From the NCBI GenBank assembly GCA_023255095.1, contig JALRJJ010000095.1, positions 1-25,122 on the forward strand: a stretch of DNA of 25,122 nucleotides, given 5' to 3'. Positions 8,400 through 16,581 of this stretch are shown one piece after another. The notes beneath the pieces are model-generated. The model was not told where the DNA came from and did not search any database. It saw only the letters and a list, made by a program, of their open reading frames with translations. This DNA is from a bacterium. Lineage in GTDB: Bacteria; Fidelibacterota; Marinisomatia; Marinisomatales; Marinisomataceae. The number at the start of each line of letters is the position of its first letter. Position 1 is the first letter of the stretch. The translations under genes were made by a program, and so were the position numbers.

Positions 8400-11096
8400 A
8401 TGAAAAATGTATTAACAGCACTATTTTTTTTAGGAGTTATTATGTCACAAGTTAAATATCCGGGATATGAATTTGTTAAAGAGGAGGGTGGAATTAAGGA
8501 ATATAGACTTATTTCCAACAACCTTTCGGTTTTATTAAAACAAGACAACACAGCCCCCGTTGCAACTTTTATGGTTACCTATAATGTTGGGTCTCGCAAT
8601 GAAGCTATTGGTTATACGGGATCAACACACCTATTAGAGCACCTTATGTTTAAAGGGTCAAAAAAGTTTAATACCGATAAAGGGAATTCTGTTTTTCAGG
8701 TATTACAGTCTGTGGGAGCAAGAATGAATGCAACCACCTGGCTAGACAGAACAAACTATTTTGCAACTGTTCCAAGCCAATATCTTGAGACCGTTATTGA
8801 GGTTGAGGCCGACAGAATGAGAAACGCATATATAAAAGAAGAAGATAGGCAGTCAGAAATGACAGTGGTAAGAAACGAATACGAGAGAGGACAAAATAGC
8901 CCTGTTTCGGTTTTAGATGAAAATATTTGGGCTACCGCATATCACGCTCACCCATATCATCACTCAACTATCGGCTGGAAAACAGATATAGAAAACGTTT
9001 CGATTGAAAGGCTAAAAGAATTCTATGATACTTTTTATTGGCCAAACAATTCAACAGCAATCGCGATTGGAGATTTTTCTGAAAAAGAAGCACTCGCGCT
9101 TATTAAAAAACATTTTGGTAGAATTAAAAAAAGCAAGGAAGACATTCCGCAGGTTTATACTGAAGAGCCAAAACAGGAGGGCAAAAGGACAATTACTTTA
9201 AAGCGCGCCGGACAACAGGCCGTTTTGGGTGTTGCACACAAAACCCCTTCAGCAACTGACAAGGATGCACCAGCGTTTACTGTGTTGTCATCTGTTTTGT
9301 CATCGGGTAAAAATAGCAGGTTTTATAAAAACATTACTGATAAGGGCCTAACCACAAGTATTTACATTTGGGACTCTCTCTTTAGAGATCCCGGCCTTTT
9401 CACAGTTTTTGCTAACCTATCCCCAGAAGTTTCGCACCAAGAAGTTGAATCCATGATTGTATCTGAATATGAAAAAATAGCCAAAGAAGGAATAACTTCA
9501 GATGAACTACAAAAAGCAAAAGCCCAAATTATATCTTCTCTCAAATTTGGTCAGGATGGAAGCTATTCAATTGCTGGGGGCCTTAATGAGGCAATTGCTG
9601 CTGGAGACTGGACGCTATATACCTCCTATGAAGACAAAATAAACGCTGTTTCAGTTGAAGACGTTCAAAGAATCGTGGTAGAATATTTTAAAGAAGATCT
9701 TTCCACTATAGGATATTTTATTCCAGAAAATGGAGGGTCTCAAAATAGTGAAAAAATAATTAAAAGCGCCCAGGAGCTCAAAGAAGAAAAAATAAAATAT
9801 TTTTCTAAAGAAGAACTGTTTTCTTCAAAAGTAGAATACTCAGAGCCAGTCGAAGGAATTAGCCTTTACACCCTTAATAGGGGGAGTGGTGTGGTTACTT
9901 TACGAGGTAGTTTTTTGGGGGGTGACATATTTGCGCCAAGTTCCAACCCTAGAATCCCTGATATGGTTGTGTCAATGCTAGATCAAGGAACTGCCAGTCA
10001 AACAAAATTTGAGATAAGTGAAAAATTAGAGAAGGTTGGTGCAAGACTAGGTTTTTCAAACGGAAAAGACACTGTTGGTTTTAGTGCAAAGTTTCTTTCG
10101 TCTGAAACCGAATTAATTTTTGATCTTTTATCTGACCAGCTTGCAAACCCAAAGTTTGACAGTCAAGAGCTTGATAAAATTAAAAAACAGCTAGAAACAG
10201 GATATAAAAGATCAAAGGAAAGCACTAGGGGAAATGCGGTAAATAAGATGCTAGAAGCTTTCTATGGAAAAAATCATCAAAACTCACCCATTAATCCAGA
10301 TGAGGCAATTGAAGACATTAAAAAATCAACCAGAGAGGATCTCCTTAAATATCATAAAGAATTTTATGGAAGAGGTTCTATGGTTATCGTCGTAGTTGGA
10401 GATGTATCCCATAAGGTTTTAAGTGACATGATTAAAGAAAAACTATCCAAGCTCCCGATTGTAAACACAAAGCCAATAAAAGAAAAAGCTCTTGGCCAAC
10501 CTGTTTCAGTTAAGACTTATGTTTCAATGCAAGACAAGACCAGCACGGATTTCATTGTTGGGACTCCACTTGGAATTGATAGATATAGCAACGACTATAT
10601 TCCTTTGTATTTAGCAAACCATGTTCTTGGTGGTAATTTTTCTGCTAGACTGATGCAAGCTGTTCGAGTCAAGGAGGGTTTAACATATGGTATTAACTCC
10701 TCTGTTTCTGGAATGGGCAACGGCAATGATGGTTATTGGTATGTTGGGGGAACATTTGCTCCCCAGCTTTTAGAAAAAGGTGAATCCGCTACATTGGAAC
10801 AAATTAAGCTCTGGGCAACGGAAGGCATTACACAAGAAGAATTAGATACCGCAAAATCAACCATCAACGGAAACTATCAGGTTGGATTTGATACAACAGG
10901 GGGAATTGCGTCAAGTATTCTAAACTCTATTCTTGACTATGGAAGCTTAGACTACATAGATAATTTCACTATGAGTATAAATTCTGTAACTCTTGATCAA
11001 GTAAATAGTGCTATCAAAAAATATATAAAATTTGATAACCTTTATCAGGTTGCCGCTGGAAGCATTGATGAAAACGGAAAGCCTCTAAGCGATTAG
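8400..11096 (+). CDS. Secreted M16-family zinc metallopeptidase, tandem two-half form
   Basis: Predicted periplasmic or envelope-associated peptidase of the pitrilysin/insulinase group, likely degrading peptides. The 898-residue product starts with a short signal sequence (about 1-16) and is preceded by a strong Shine-Dalgarno AGGAG at 8389-8393. The inverted zinc motif HLLEH is at 77-81, with Glu80 as the expected base. A downstream glutamate in VVRNEYER (Glu160) is the likely third zinc ligand. The second half (from about 480) is a second M16 unit that lacks HxxEH, but carries the substrate-binding Arg/Tyr pattern in RVKEGLTYGINSS. This active-plus-inactive fused arrangement is usual for about 900-residue bacterial M16 proteins. 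The last base of the stop codon is the first base of the next gene's GTG start, implying one transcript. GC3 is 16 of the first 60 codons. Confidence 0.92.
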   Translation: MKNVLTALFFLGVIMSQVKYPGYEFVKEEGGIKEYRLISNNLSVLLKQDNTAPVATFMVTYNVGSRNEAIGYTGSTHLLEHLMFKGSKKFNTDKGNSVFQVLQSVGARMNATTWLDRTNYFATVPSQYLETVIEVEADRMRNAYIKEEDRQSEMTVVRNEYERGQNSPVSVLDENIWATAYHAHPYHHSTIGWKTDIENVSIERLKEFYDTFYWPNNSTAIAIGDFSEKEALALIKKHFGRIKKSKEDIPQVYTEEPKQEGKRTITLKRAGQQAVLGVAHKTPSATDKDAPAFTVLSSVLSSGKNSRFYKNITDKGLTTSIYIWDSLFRDPGLFTVFANLSPEVSHQEVESMIVSEYEKIAKEGITSDELQKAKAQIISSLKFGQDGSYSIAGGLNEAIAAGDWTLYTSYEDKINAVSVEDVQRIVVEYFKEDLSTIGYFIPENGGSQNSEKIIKSAQELKEEKIKYFSKEELFSSKVEYSEPVEGISLYTLNRGSGVVTLRGSFLGGDIFAPSSNPRIPDMVVSMLDQGTASQTKFEISEKLEKVGARLGFSNGKDTVGFSAKFLSSETELIFDLLSDQLANPKFDSQELDKIKKQLETGYKRSKESTRGNAVNKMLEAFYGKNHQNSPINPDEAIEDIKKSTREDLLKYHKEFYGRGSMVIVVVGDVSHKVLSDMIKEKLSKLPIVNTKPIKEKALGQPVSVKTYVSMQDKTSTDFIVGTPLGIDRYSNDYIPLYLANHVLGGNFSARLMQAVRVKEGLTYGINSSVSGMGNGNDGYWYVGGTFAPQLLEKGESATLEQIKLWATEGITQEELDTAKSTINGNYQVGFDTTGGIASSILNSILDYGSLDYIDNFTMSINSVTLDQVNSAIKKYIKFDNLYQVAAGSIDENGKPLSD

Positions 11097-11545
11097 TGAA
11101 AATTATTTTGATTGCGGCAATAAGCCTAGACGGATTTATTGCCGCAAATAAAGATGATAGGCTTACGTGGACAAAAGACAAACATCTTTTTCAAAAGCAA
11201 ACTTTAGACCACCATGTTGCAATAGGAAAAAGAACTCTTAGCCTTATTAATTCAGTTTTGCCCAATCGAATCATTGTGCCAATTGATAGAGAAACAAAAA
11301 TCCAAGATTTATTAAAAACACTTTGCGCTAAAACTATTTTTGTTGCTGGAGGAGCAGAAACAAACAAAGCGTTTATTGAAAACATAACACACCTATACTT
11401 AACGCCACACCCTTTAATTTTTGGCACTGGTATTAAGCTTTTTGGAGACAAAAACTTCACTCAAAAAACTAGACTGGAAAAAATTGTTTCTATTGAAGGA
11501 AAAGAAAATTTGAAACAATATCAATTTAAGGTGATCAATCATTAA
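11096..11545 (+). CDS. RibD C-terminal/dihydrofolate-reductase-like domain protein
   Basis: A 149-residue NADPH-binding-fold protein resembling the reductase domain of RibD and DHFR-like proteins. Evidence is the N-terminal strand and loop ILIAAISLDGFIAANK, the segment HHVAIGKRTL (DHFR-fold nucleotide region, here IGKRT), the glycine pair in IFVAGGAETNKAFIE, and the closing LTPHPLIFGTGIKLFG, typical of the superfamily. It is shorter than most RibD_C proteins (about 180-220), with a compact middle. The start is GTG, sharing its first G with the stop TAG of the M16 gene (TAGTG), so translation is probably coupled. The 3' end overlaps the convergent EamA gene by 11 bases. The true substrate is unknown; riboflavin synthesis is not implied, since no deaminase domain or rib gene is nearby. 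Confidence 0.75.
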   Translation: MKIILIAAISLDGFIAANKDDRLTWTKDKHLFQKQTLDHHVAIGKRTLSLINSVLPNRIIVPIDRETKIQDLLKTLCAKTIFVAGGAETNKAFIENITHLYLTPHPLIFGTGIKLFGDKNFTQKTRLEKIVSIEGKENLKQYQFKVINH

Positions 11546-12386
11546 ATCTTATTATTAAATAAAGGCCAACCAAAGTAATTGCGCCTCCCATAACAGTAGT
11601 CGGGCTCACTGTTTCACCAAAAAAATACAACCCACCCAAAGAAGAAACAAAAGGCTCTCCAAGGGGGATAGCTGCAACTGTGGTTGGATTTATGGATTTT
11701 ATTAAATAATAAAAAATATTATGCCCAACAAGCGTTGGTATTAATGCCAAAAAAATAAAACCAGTAAACTCAGTTTTATTGAAACCAAAAATGTTAACAT
11801 TAAAAAGAATCGCAATAATAAAAATCGTGACCGAAGCAAAAAAGAACAACCATCTTGAAAATTCCATAAGCCCGATATCTTTTCGGACTTTTTTCCCAAT
11901 AATTAAAACCCCAGCCATTGCAACAGAACAGCCTACAGCAAGTAAATTTCCCAAAACACGAGATTCCGGCACGCTATCTCCTGGTGATATTATAACTAAA
12001 AAACTTCCCGCTAGCGCAAAAAACAAACCCAAAAACGAGAAAAAAGAAGGACGCGAATTTTCCCAGAAAAACAAATAAACCATAGTAAAAACAGGGGCAA
12101 TAGTTCCTAAAAGAGAAGCTTCAGCTATGCTTGATAACTGTACAGACTTAAAAAATAAGCAAAAATGTATTCCTAAAAAAAATCCAGACAGAGCAATTTT
12201 TTTTGTGGGAACAAAAGAGAAAAAAGTTTTGTAAGAAAAAATAAACATGAAAAAACTAGCCAAAAACATCCTCCAGAAAGCAAGAGTAATTGCGCTTGTC
12301 TCAGAAAAAAACCGGACAACCCAAGCAGATGAGCTTACAGCAATCAGGGCAATAAACAACAAAATAAAACTATTTTTATTTTTCAT
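11535..12386 (-). CDS. EamA/DMT-superfamily permease
   Basis: An inner-membrane drug/metabolite transporter of the EamA type with about ten membrane helices in two five-helix repeats; members export amino acids, nucleosides or other small molecules. From the ATG at 12386 it has 283 residues, starting MKNKNSFILLFIAL. An ATG 33 bases further upstream would overlap the divergent transglycosylase gene, so the shorter start is preferred. Repeat 1 has the WVVRFF and TLAFWRMFLA segments. Repeat 2 ends with the family hallmark AAIPLGEPFVSSLGGLYFFGE followed by a Gly-rich last helix. The stop is TGA, inside the 3' end of the RibD-like gene. The gene is alone on this strand. The substrate cannot be predicted. 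Confidence 0.88.
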   Translation of the reverse strand: MKNKNSFILLFIALIAVSSSAWVVRFFSETSAITLAFWRMFLASFFMFIFSYKTFFSFVPTKKIALSGFFLGIHFCLFFKSVQLSSIAEASLLGTIAPVFTMVYLFFWENSRPSFFSFLGLFFALAGSFLVIISPGDSVPESRVLGNLLAVGCSVAMAGVLIIGKKVRKDIGLMEFSRWLFFFASVTIFIIAILFNVNIFGFNKTEFTGFIFLALIPTLVGHNIFYYLIKSINPTTVAAIPLGEPFVSSLGGLYFFGETVSPTTVMGGAITLVGLYLIIRFND

Positions 12387-12405
12387 AAGTGGTAATTTCT
12401 CAGCT

Positions 12406-13218
12406 ATGAAATTACACAAATTTATTGCAGTTTTTTTTGTTTCTTTTTTGTTCGCTCAGAGCAGCCAACCAAACTCTAAAACAATACAATTTTTGATTGA
12501 AGATCAACAAATTCAAAAAATATATTCATCGGAAACAATTAAAAGCATTTTTAAAAATCCCCAACAAAAAGATGTTGAAAAAATATTGCTCAAGTTTAAA
12601 AACAAACCTGAAAAAACCCGCACACTGCAGGAATATTCCAAAATTTTTATTACCGACAAAAGAATAAACCGTGCACTAGTTTTTTATGTTTCCAATAAAA
12701 ACCTTTTTAGAGAGGTTTATGTTCAAACGAAGGTAGACCCCTTTCTTGTTCTTTCAATTATTTCTATGGAGACAAATTTTGGTGAGGCTCAAGGAGAGTT
12801 TAGGTTAATTGACTCTTTTTTTACACAAATTGAATATATCCCGGAAAGAAAAGAGTGGGCAGAAAAGCAGCTTAAACAATTTTTGATATATTGTTTTAAT
12901 GAAAAAATTGCTCCAGAATCCGTAAAGGGATCATATGCTGGGGCTTTTGGGTATGGTCAATTTATTCCCACAAGCTTTGAATCGTTATTTATTGACTTTA
13001 ATCTAGATGGTAAAAAAGATCCATATGGTTGGGAAGACACCATTGGAAGCATATCTAACTATCTTTTTCAAAACCAATACCCTGTTGATAATAATAATTT
13101 TAGTATCAATTCAGAAATTTGGAAGTCTGTTAGGACGTATAACAGGTCAGACAACTATGCTTCAACCGCAATTTATTTAAGAAACGAAATACTCAAAGAA
13201 TTTTATTTATTAGACTAA
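12406..13218 (+). CDS. MltB-type lytic murein transglycosylase (SLT_2 family)
   Basis: Cleaves the glycan strand of peptidoglycan, forming 1,6-anhydromuramic ends, in the periplasm. The 270-residue product from the ATG at 12406 opens with a signal peptide (MKLHKFIAVFFVSFLFAQ); longer starts would run into the divergent EamA gene. The catalytic glutamate is Glu122 in LSIISMETNFGE, matching the family's GVETRWG-like site. The C-terminal hallmark GSYAGAFGYGQFIPTSF follows, then DFNLDGKKDPYGWEDTIGSI (a MltB-type substrate-groove segment) and SNYLF. It has no lipobox, unlike E. coli MltB. The 3' end overlaps the convergent aldehyde dehydrogenase gene by 26 bases. Its start lies only 19 bases from the EamA start on the other strand. 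Confidence 0.9.
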   Translation: MKLHKFIAVFFVSFLFAQSSQPNSKTIQFLIEDQQIQKIYSSETIKSIFKNPQQKDVEKILLKFKNKPEKTRTLQEYSKIFITDKRINRALVFYVSNKNLFREVYVQTKVDPFLVLSIISMETNFGEAQGEFRLIDSFFTQIEYIPERKEWAEKQLKQFLIYCFNEKIAPESVKGSYAGAFGYGQFIPTSFESLFIDFNLDGKKDPYGWEDTIGSISNYLFQNQYPVDNNNFSINSEIWKSVRTYNRSDNYASTAIYLRNEILKEFYLLD

Positions 13219-14590
13219 CTATCCTTTTTTTGGTTTTGTTATAAGGAGGAAGAATTAGTCTAAAGGGGGTAATGTAAGAGCTTTTCATTATAGATTTAAA
13301 ATGAGATAGTTCATCAAAGCCGTGTTTTCCATGATAACTGCCTAGTCCGCTATTATTAATTCCTCCAAAAGGAAGGTTTGGATTGGCATGATGAATAACA
13401 CAGTCGTTTATGATAAACGCCCCACTAGAGGTTTCTTTTTCTAGCCTGGATGAAAATTTTTTATTTTTGGTAAAACAATAAAGAGCTAAAGGTTTAGGTT
13501 TAGAATTTATATAATTAATTGCCTCATCTAATTTTTCATATTTTAAAACCGGCAACAAAGGACCAAAGACTTCTTCTTGCATTATTTTGGAGTTTTGGGC
13601 GGGCTGACAAATAATTGTTGGTTCAATTGTTAAGGTTTCTTTGTGTTTATTGCCACCGTAAATTTTTGCGCCACCGAGCCTTGCGTCTTCAATCAGGCCG
13701 TCTATTCTGCTAAAGTGGGATTCGCTAACAATATTACACATGTTGTTTTTTGGCCCATCAAGTAAGAATTTTTCGAAATATTTTCTTATTTCAGAAACAA
13801 GCGAATCCATTAAAGATGCTTGGCATAAAATATAGTCAGGAGCTGTGCAAGTTTGACCAGCATTTGCGAACTTAAAAAAAGCAATTTTCCAGGCAGCGTC
13901 TTGAAGATTACAGTTCTTATCAATAACAACTGGGGATTTTCCTCCAAGCTCTAGAGTAACCCCGGCAAGATGTTTTGCAGCAGCTTCCATCACCAAAGAT
14001 CCTTTCTGGGGGCTGCCAGTAAAAAAAATATGATCAAAAGAAAGACCCAAAAGATGTTCAGCCATTCTTCCATCTCCCTCAATAACAGCTACTTCTTGCG
14101 GAGTAAAAACATTATTACAAATGTCACGTACAACCAAGGAGCTTTCAGGCGTAAACTCTGATGGCTTGATAATAACAGCATTTCCAGAAGAGACTGCAGA
14201 AATAAGAGGATTAATGCTAAGCATAATTGGATAATTCCATGGGGCTAGAATTAGAACCCGACCCTTGGGTTCCGCCAAAACCGAAGGTTCTGCAAAAGAA
14301 GTTAAAAGATTTCGGGGAACATATTTTTTTTTCATCCATTTTCCCACATTTTTGATTGCAAACTTAAGCTCTGTCTTGATTCCAATAATTTCAGTTAAGA
14401 TAGACTCTACATCAGATTTACCAAGGTCTGCCATAAGAGCAGCTTTAATTTTTTCTTCATTTTTTTTTATTTCGGATAAAAGCAAAGTAAGTTTTTTTTT
14501 GCGTTGAGCTGAGTTCTCATTTTTGAGCTTAAGCAGAGACGGTCCCTGATTATCAAAAATAAAAGACGCTTTGTCAAATGTATCTTTCAT
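13193..14590 (-). CDS. NAD(P)-dependent aldehyde dehydrogenase, ALDH3-type
   Basis: Oxidises aldehydes to acids; the 465-residue length and motifs match the short ALDH3/fatty-aldehyde class. Visible motifs are VLILAPWNYP (112-121), IKPSE (141-145) in the cofactor site, FFTGSPQKG (189-197), LELGGKSPVV with general base Glu214, and NAGQTCTAPDY with nucleophile Cys248. EEVFGPLLPV and the C-terminal GAFIINDCVIHHANPNLPFGG followed by SGLGSYHGKHGF are ALDH3 signatures. No C-terminal membrane anchor is seen; the tail is basic (NKTKKR). It ends in TGA, overlapping the convergent transglycosylase gene by 26 bases, and it is divergent from the Smr-like gene across 45 bases. Physiological substrate unknown; coniferyl or long-chain aldehydes are used by characterised relatives. 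Confidence 0.92.
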   Translation of the reverse strand: MKDTFDKASFIFDNQGPSLLKLKNENSAQRKKKLTLLLSEIKKNEEKIKAALMADLGKSDVESILTEIIGIKTELKFAIKNVGKWMKKKYVPRNLLTSFAEPSVLAEPKGRVLILAPWNYPIMLSINPLISAVSSGNAVIIKPSEFTPESSLVVRDICNNVFTPQEVAVIEGDGRMAEHLLGLSFDHIFFTGSPQKGSLVMEAAAKHLAGVTLELGGKSPVVIDKNCNLQDAAWKIAFFKFANAGQTCTAPDYILCQASLMDSLVSEIRKYFEKFLLDGPKNNMCNIVSESHFSRIDGLIEDARLGGAKIYGGNKHKETLTIEPTIICQPAQNSKIMQEEVFGPLLPVLKYEKLDEAINYINSKPKPLALYCFTKNKKFSSRLEKETSSGAFIINDCVIHHANPNLPFGGINNSGLGSYHGKHGFDELSHFKSIMKSSYITPFRLILPPYNKTKKRIVSLINKIL

Positions 14591-14598
14591 CTTTCAAT

Positions 14599-14629
14599 TT
14601 AATTAATTATAAATTATAACATTAATTAA
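14599..14629. promoter_or_regulatory. AT-rich inverted repeat in a divergent promoter gap
   Basis: The 45-base gap between the divergent aldehyde dehydrogenase and Smr-like genes contains a 9-base inverted repeat: TTAATTAAT at 14599-14607 and ATTAATTAA at 14621-14629, with a 13-base spacer rich in A/T. It is well placed to bind a dimeric regulator or to hold overlapping -10 boxes. In such AT-rich DNA a repeat like this can arise by chance. Confidence 0.2.
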
Positions 14630-14635
14630 AAATCA

Positions 14636-14953
14636 ATGATTAAAGAAATAGATATAGGTCATAAAGCTTATAGCGTAGACGAAGCATTGTCTGAGCTGTC
14701 TTTTGTAATAAGCGAAGCTAAAAACAACAATTTAGTTGCAGTAAAAATAATTCATGGTTCAGGTGGGGGTTTTATAAGTCGCGCAGTTAGAGAATGGGGA
14801 GAGAGCCAAGAGGGAAGATTTAAGGATATTATCTATGGAGAAAACTATAATATGTTTAATGAAAATGCTGTTAAAATGAGATCCGAAGCAAACGAAACAC
14901 AAGATCACGATTTTAATAGAACCAACCCGGGGATAACAATATTTTGGCTTTAA
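14636..14953 (+). CDS. Stand-alone Smr-like domain protein
   Basis: A 105-residue protein that resembles the Smr (small MutS-related) domain, which in other proteins binds or nicks nucleic acid. The pattern is: an N-terminal strand IDIGHKAYSVDEALSEL, equivalent to LDLHGLTVEEAL; a central strand and loop VKIIHGSGGG, equivalent to the HGxGxG catalytic loop; the helix FISRAVREW; and a last strand NPGITIFWL, equivalent to GGxGATVVxL. The first motif lacks the canonical LDLHG histidine position (GHK instead of HGL), and about 35 residues, partly acidic and Asn-rich, separate the helix from the last strand, longer than usual. It is a full-length gene, divergent from the aldehyde dehydrogenase gene; its stop overlaps the convergent DUF885 gene by 4 bases. 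Nuclease activity is uncertain. Confidence 0.7.
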   Translation: MIKEIDIGHKAYSVDEALSELSFVISEAKNNNLVAVKIIHGSGGGFISRAVREWGESQEGRFKDIIYGENYNMFNENAVKMRSEANETQDHDFNRTNPGITIFWL

Positions 14954-16581
14954 AGATTTCTAAGGCCCTTTACAGAAATTTTTTGATTGTTTATCATTGA
15001 TTCATATACTAAGCTAATTGGAATATTGCCTGTTGCACTTATAAGGTCCATAAATTTTGACATTTCAAATTTAACTCCTGTTGATTCACACTCTTTTTTA
15101 TACTCTGATAAAATTTGTTCAAAAATAATCTTCCCAGTAATATAAGATGTTCCATATCCGGGTTGTCGCAAATAAAGAAGTTGTTCAAACTTAAGAAGAC
15201 TTTCTTCTCTTTCCATCCAACCTCTTGGCGTCCACGTTACGTGAACCCTTCCCGCTTCCTCCATCGACATTAGGTTGGCGTGAGCATAAAGAGACCCCAG
15301 GCCTCTTGCGGCTCTTTGGGCCAACATGATCCAAACGATTTCTTTACTTCGGGGAGAGTCGTTATAAATACCAGCGTTCATAAAAACTTCTTCAACCGCA
15401 GTTGCGATTCCTTCATTTTTTGAATCAAAAATATTGTACAAAAGGGGCGACCTTCTTATGGTTCTTTTATGGGGATTATCCCTCATTTCTGCCAACTCAA
15501 ACCAGTGGTAGAAATGTGAATAAAGCGGAACGGGATCTAAGTGCAAACCAATTATAAAAAAATTTCTTTCACTTTCAGGAACAAATGACCCCATATGTTT
15601 TCTAAGCTCAGGCTCCATATTATTTTTAACTGTTAAAATATTTTTTTCTTTTAAAAACCCCATCAGCCTTTGAACGCCCAGCTCGGACAACTGCTTAAAT
15701 TCTTCTTCGCTGTTTGCAGCAACAATTTTTGGCAGCATCGAATTGTTAACTTCCTCAAGCGCTAGATTGTTCCACGCTCTAAAAAGCTCACGCTCAAGAA
15801 GAAAAACCTCTTCGTCCCAGCTAAAGGGAAGAAGGTGAACATTTTGCTGATACCAAGTGTAGTTTTCTTTTCCTACACCAGAAGGCCCATTTTTTTTGGG
15901 CAGCTCTTTTTCAAGCCATACTACAAAATTGTCAGTATCTATAATTGCTTGAGATATAGCGCTATATAAATCTGGCTGAGAGTCCTTATTAATTTTTTTT
16001 GATAAAGAACTAAGGTCGCGGGATTGATTCTTCATAATCTGTATTCCGCCCATCCATAAATCTCGAGCATTACCCACAAGGTTTGTTTTTGCTTGTTTTA
16101 GAAATGGACCAATTGCTCGCAGTTTTAATTCAACCTCTTTTGCACTTTTTTGATCAAGAGGAAAACTGTATATCCACAGCTCAAGAGTTGCGTGGTTGGT
16201 GGGGCCTTCATGATCGGGAACGTCGCTTTGATAGTTCCATAAAACCCTGTAAAAACCAGGATCTCTTTCCCAAGGTTTTAAAACTCTATAATTAAAGTCG
16301 TATCCATTAATTTCCGCTACTAAAATTTTCCAGTCTAAAATTCCATCTTTATCAAGAAAAGAGGTATCAAAATTAATTACTCTTTTTTTAATTGATAAAA
16401 ATTCTCGCTGTTTAGAATTGAATGCTTTTTTGGAGTAGTCAGGAACACCGTTATTAAATGAAGGTTTTTCAAAGCTTCTCCACTCTAGAAACATGTTTTC
16501 AAGGTCTTGTAGGTTTTGTCCGCAAAGAGAAAATAAAAAAAGAGAAAAAAAGAAAGTTTTTTTAATCAAGCATAATCTCAT
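14950..16581 (-). CDS. Secreted DUF885-family protein, diverged metal site
   Basis: A 543-residue exported protein (signal sequence MRLCLIKKTFFFSLFLFSLCGQ). The start at 16581 is chosen because the hydrophobic stretch begins there; an ATG at 16596 adds five residues. It matches the DUF885 family best in the C-terminal third: NEGIATAVEEV in place of the usual EGWALYxE segment, the helical block with RAARGLGSLYAHANLMSMEEA, GWMEREESLL, RQPGYGTSYITGKI and the near-terminal FMDLISATGNIPISLVYE. Many DUF885 proteins are putative zinc peptidases with an HExxPGHHLQ site about 35 residues before EGWA. At that place this protein reads LYSHFYHWFELAEMRDN, so the canonical metal ligands are not seen. It overlaps the upstream SCCPDH-like gene by 20 bases and is probably co-transcribed with it. 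Enzymatic activity is open. Confidence 0.8.
   Translation of the reverse strand: MRLCLIKKTFFFSLFLFSLCGQNLQDLENMFLEWRSFEKPSFNNGVPDYSKKAFNSKQREFLSIKKRVINFDTSFLDKDGILDWKILVAEINGYDFNYRVLKPWERDPGFYRVLWNYQSDVPDHEGPTNHATLELWIYSFPLDQKSAKEVELKLRAIGPFLKQAKTNLVGNARDLWMGGIQIMKNQSRDLSSLSKKINKDSQPDLYSAISQAIIDTDNFVVWLEKELPKKNGPSGVGKENYTWYQQNVHLLPFSWDEEVFLLERELFRAWNNLALEEVNNSMLPKIVAANSEEEFKQLSELGVQRLMGFLKEKNILTVKNNMEPELRKHMGSFVPESERNFFIIGLHLDPVPLYSHFYHWFELAEMRDNPHKRTIRRSPLLYNIFDSKNEGIATAVEEVFMNAGIYNDSPRSKEIVWIMLAQRAARGLGSLYAHANLMSMEEAGRVHVTWTPRGWMEREESLLKFEQLLYLRQPGYGTSYITGKIIFEQILSEYKKECESTGVKFEMSKFMDLISATGNIPISLVYESMINNQKISVKGLRNL

Noticed and set aside
7892..11096. ICMT-like methyltransferase next to an M16 protease as a bacterial CaaX-type processing pair
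   Set aside because: The M16 protein has its own signal peptide and is not a CaaX protease, no prenyltransferase is nearby, and the pair looks like a general run of housekeeping genes.
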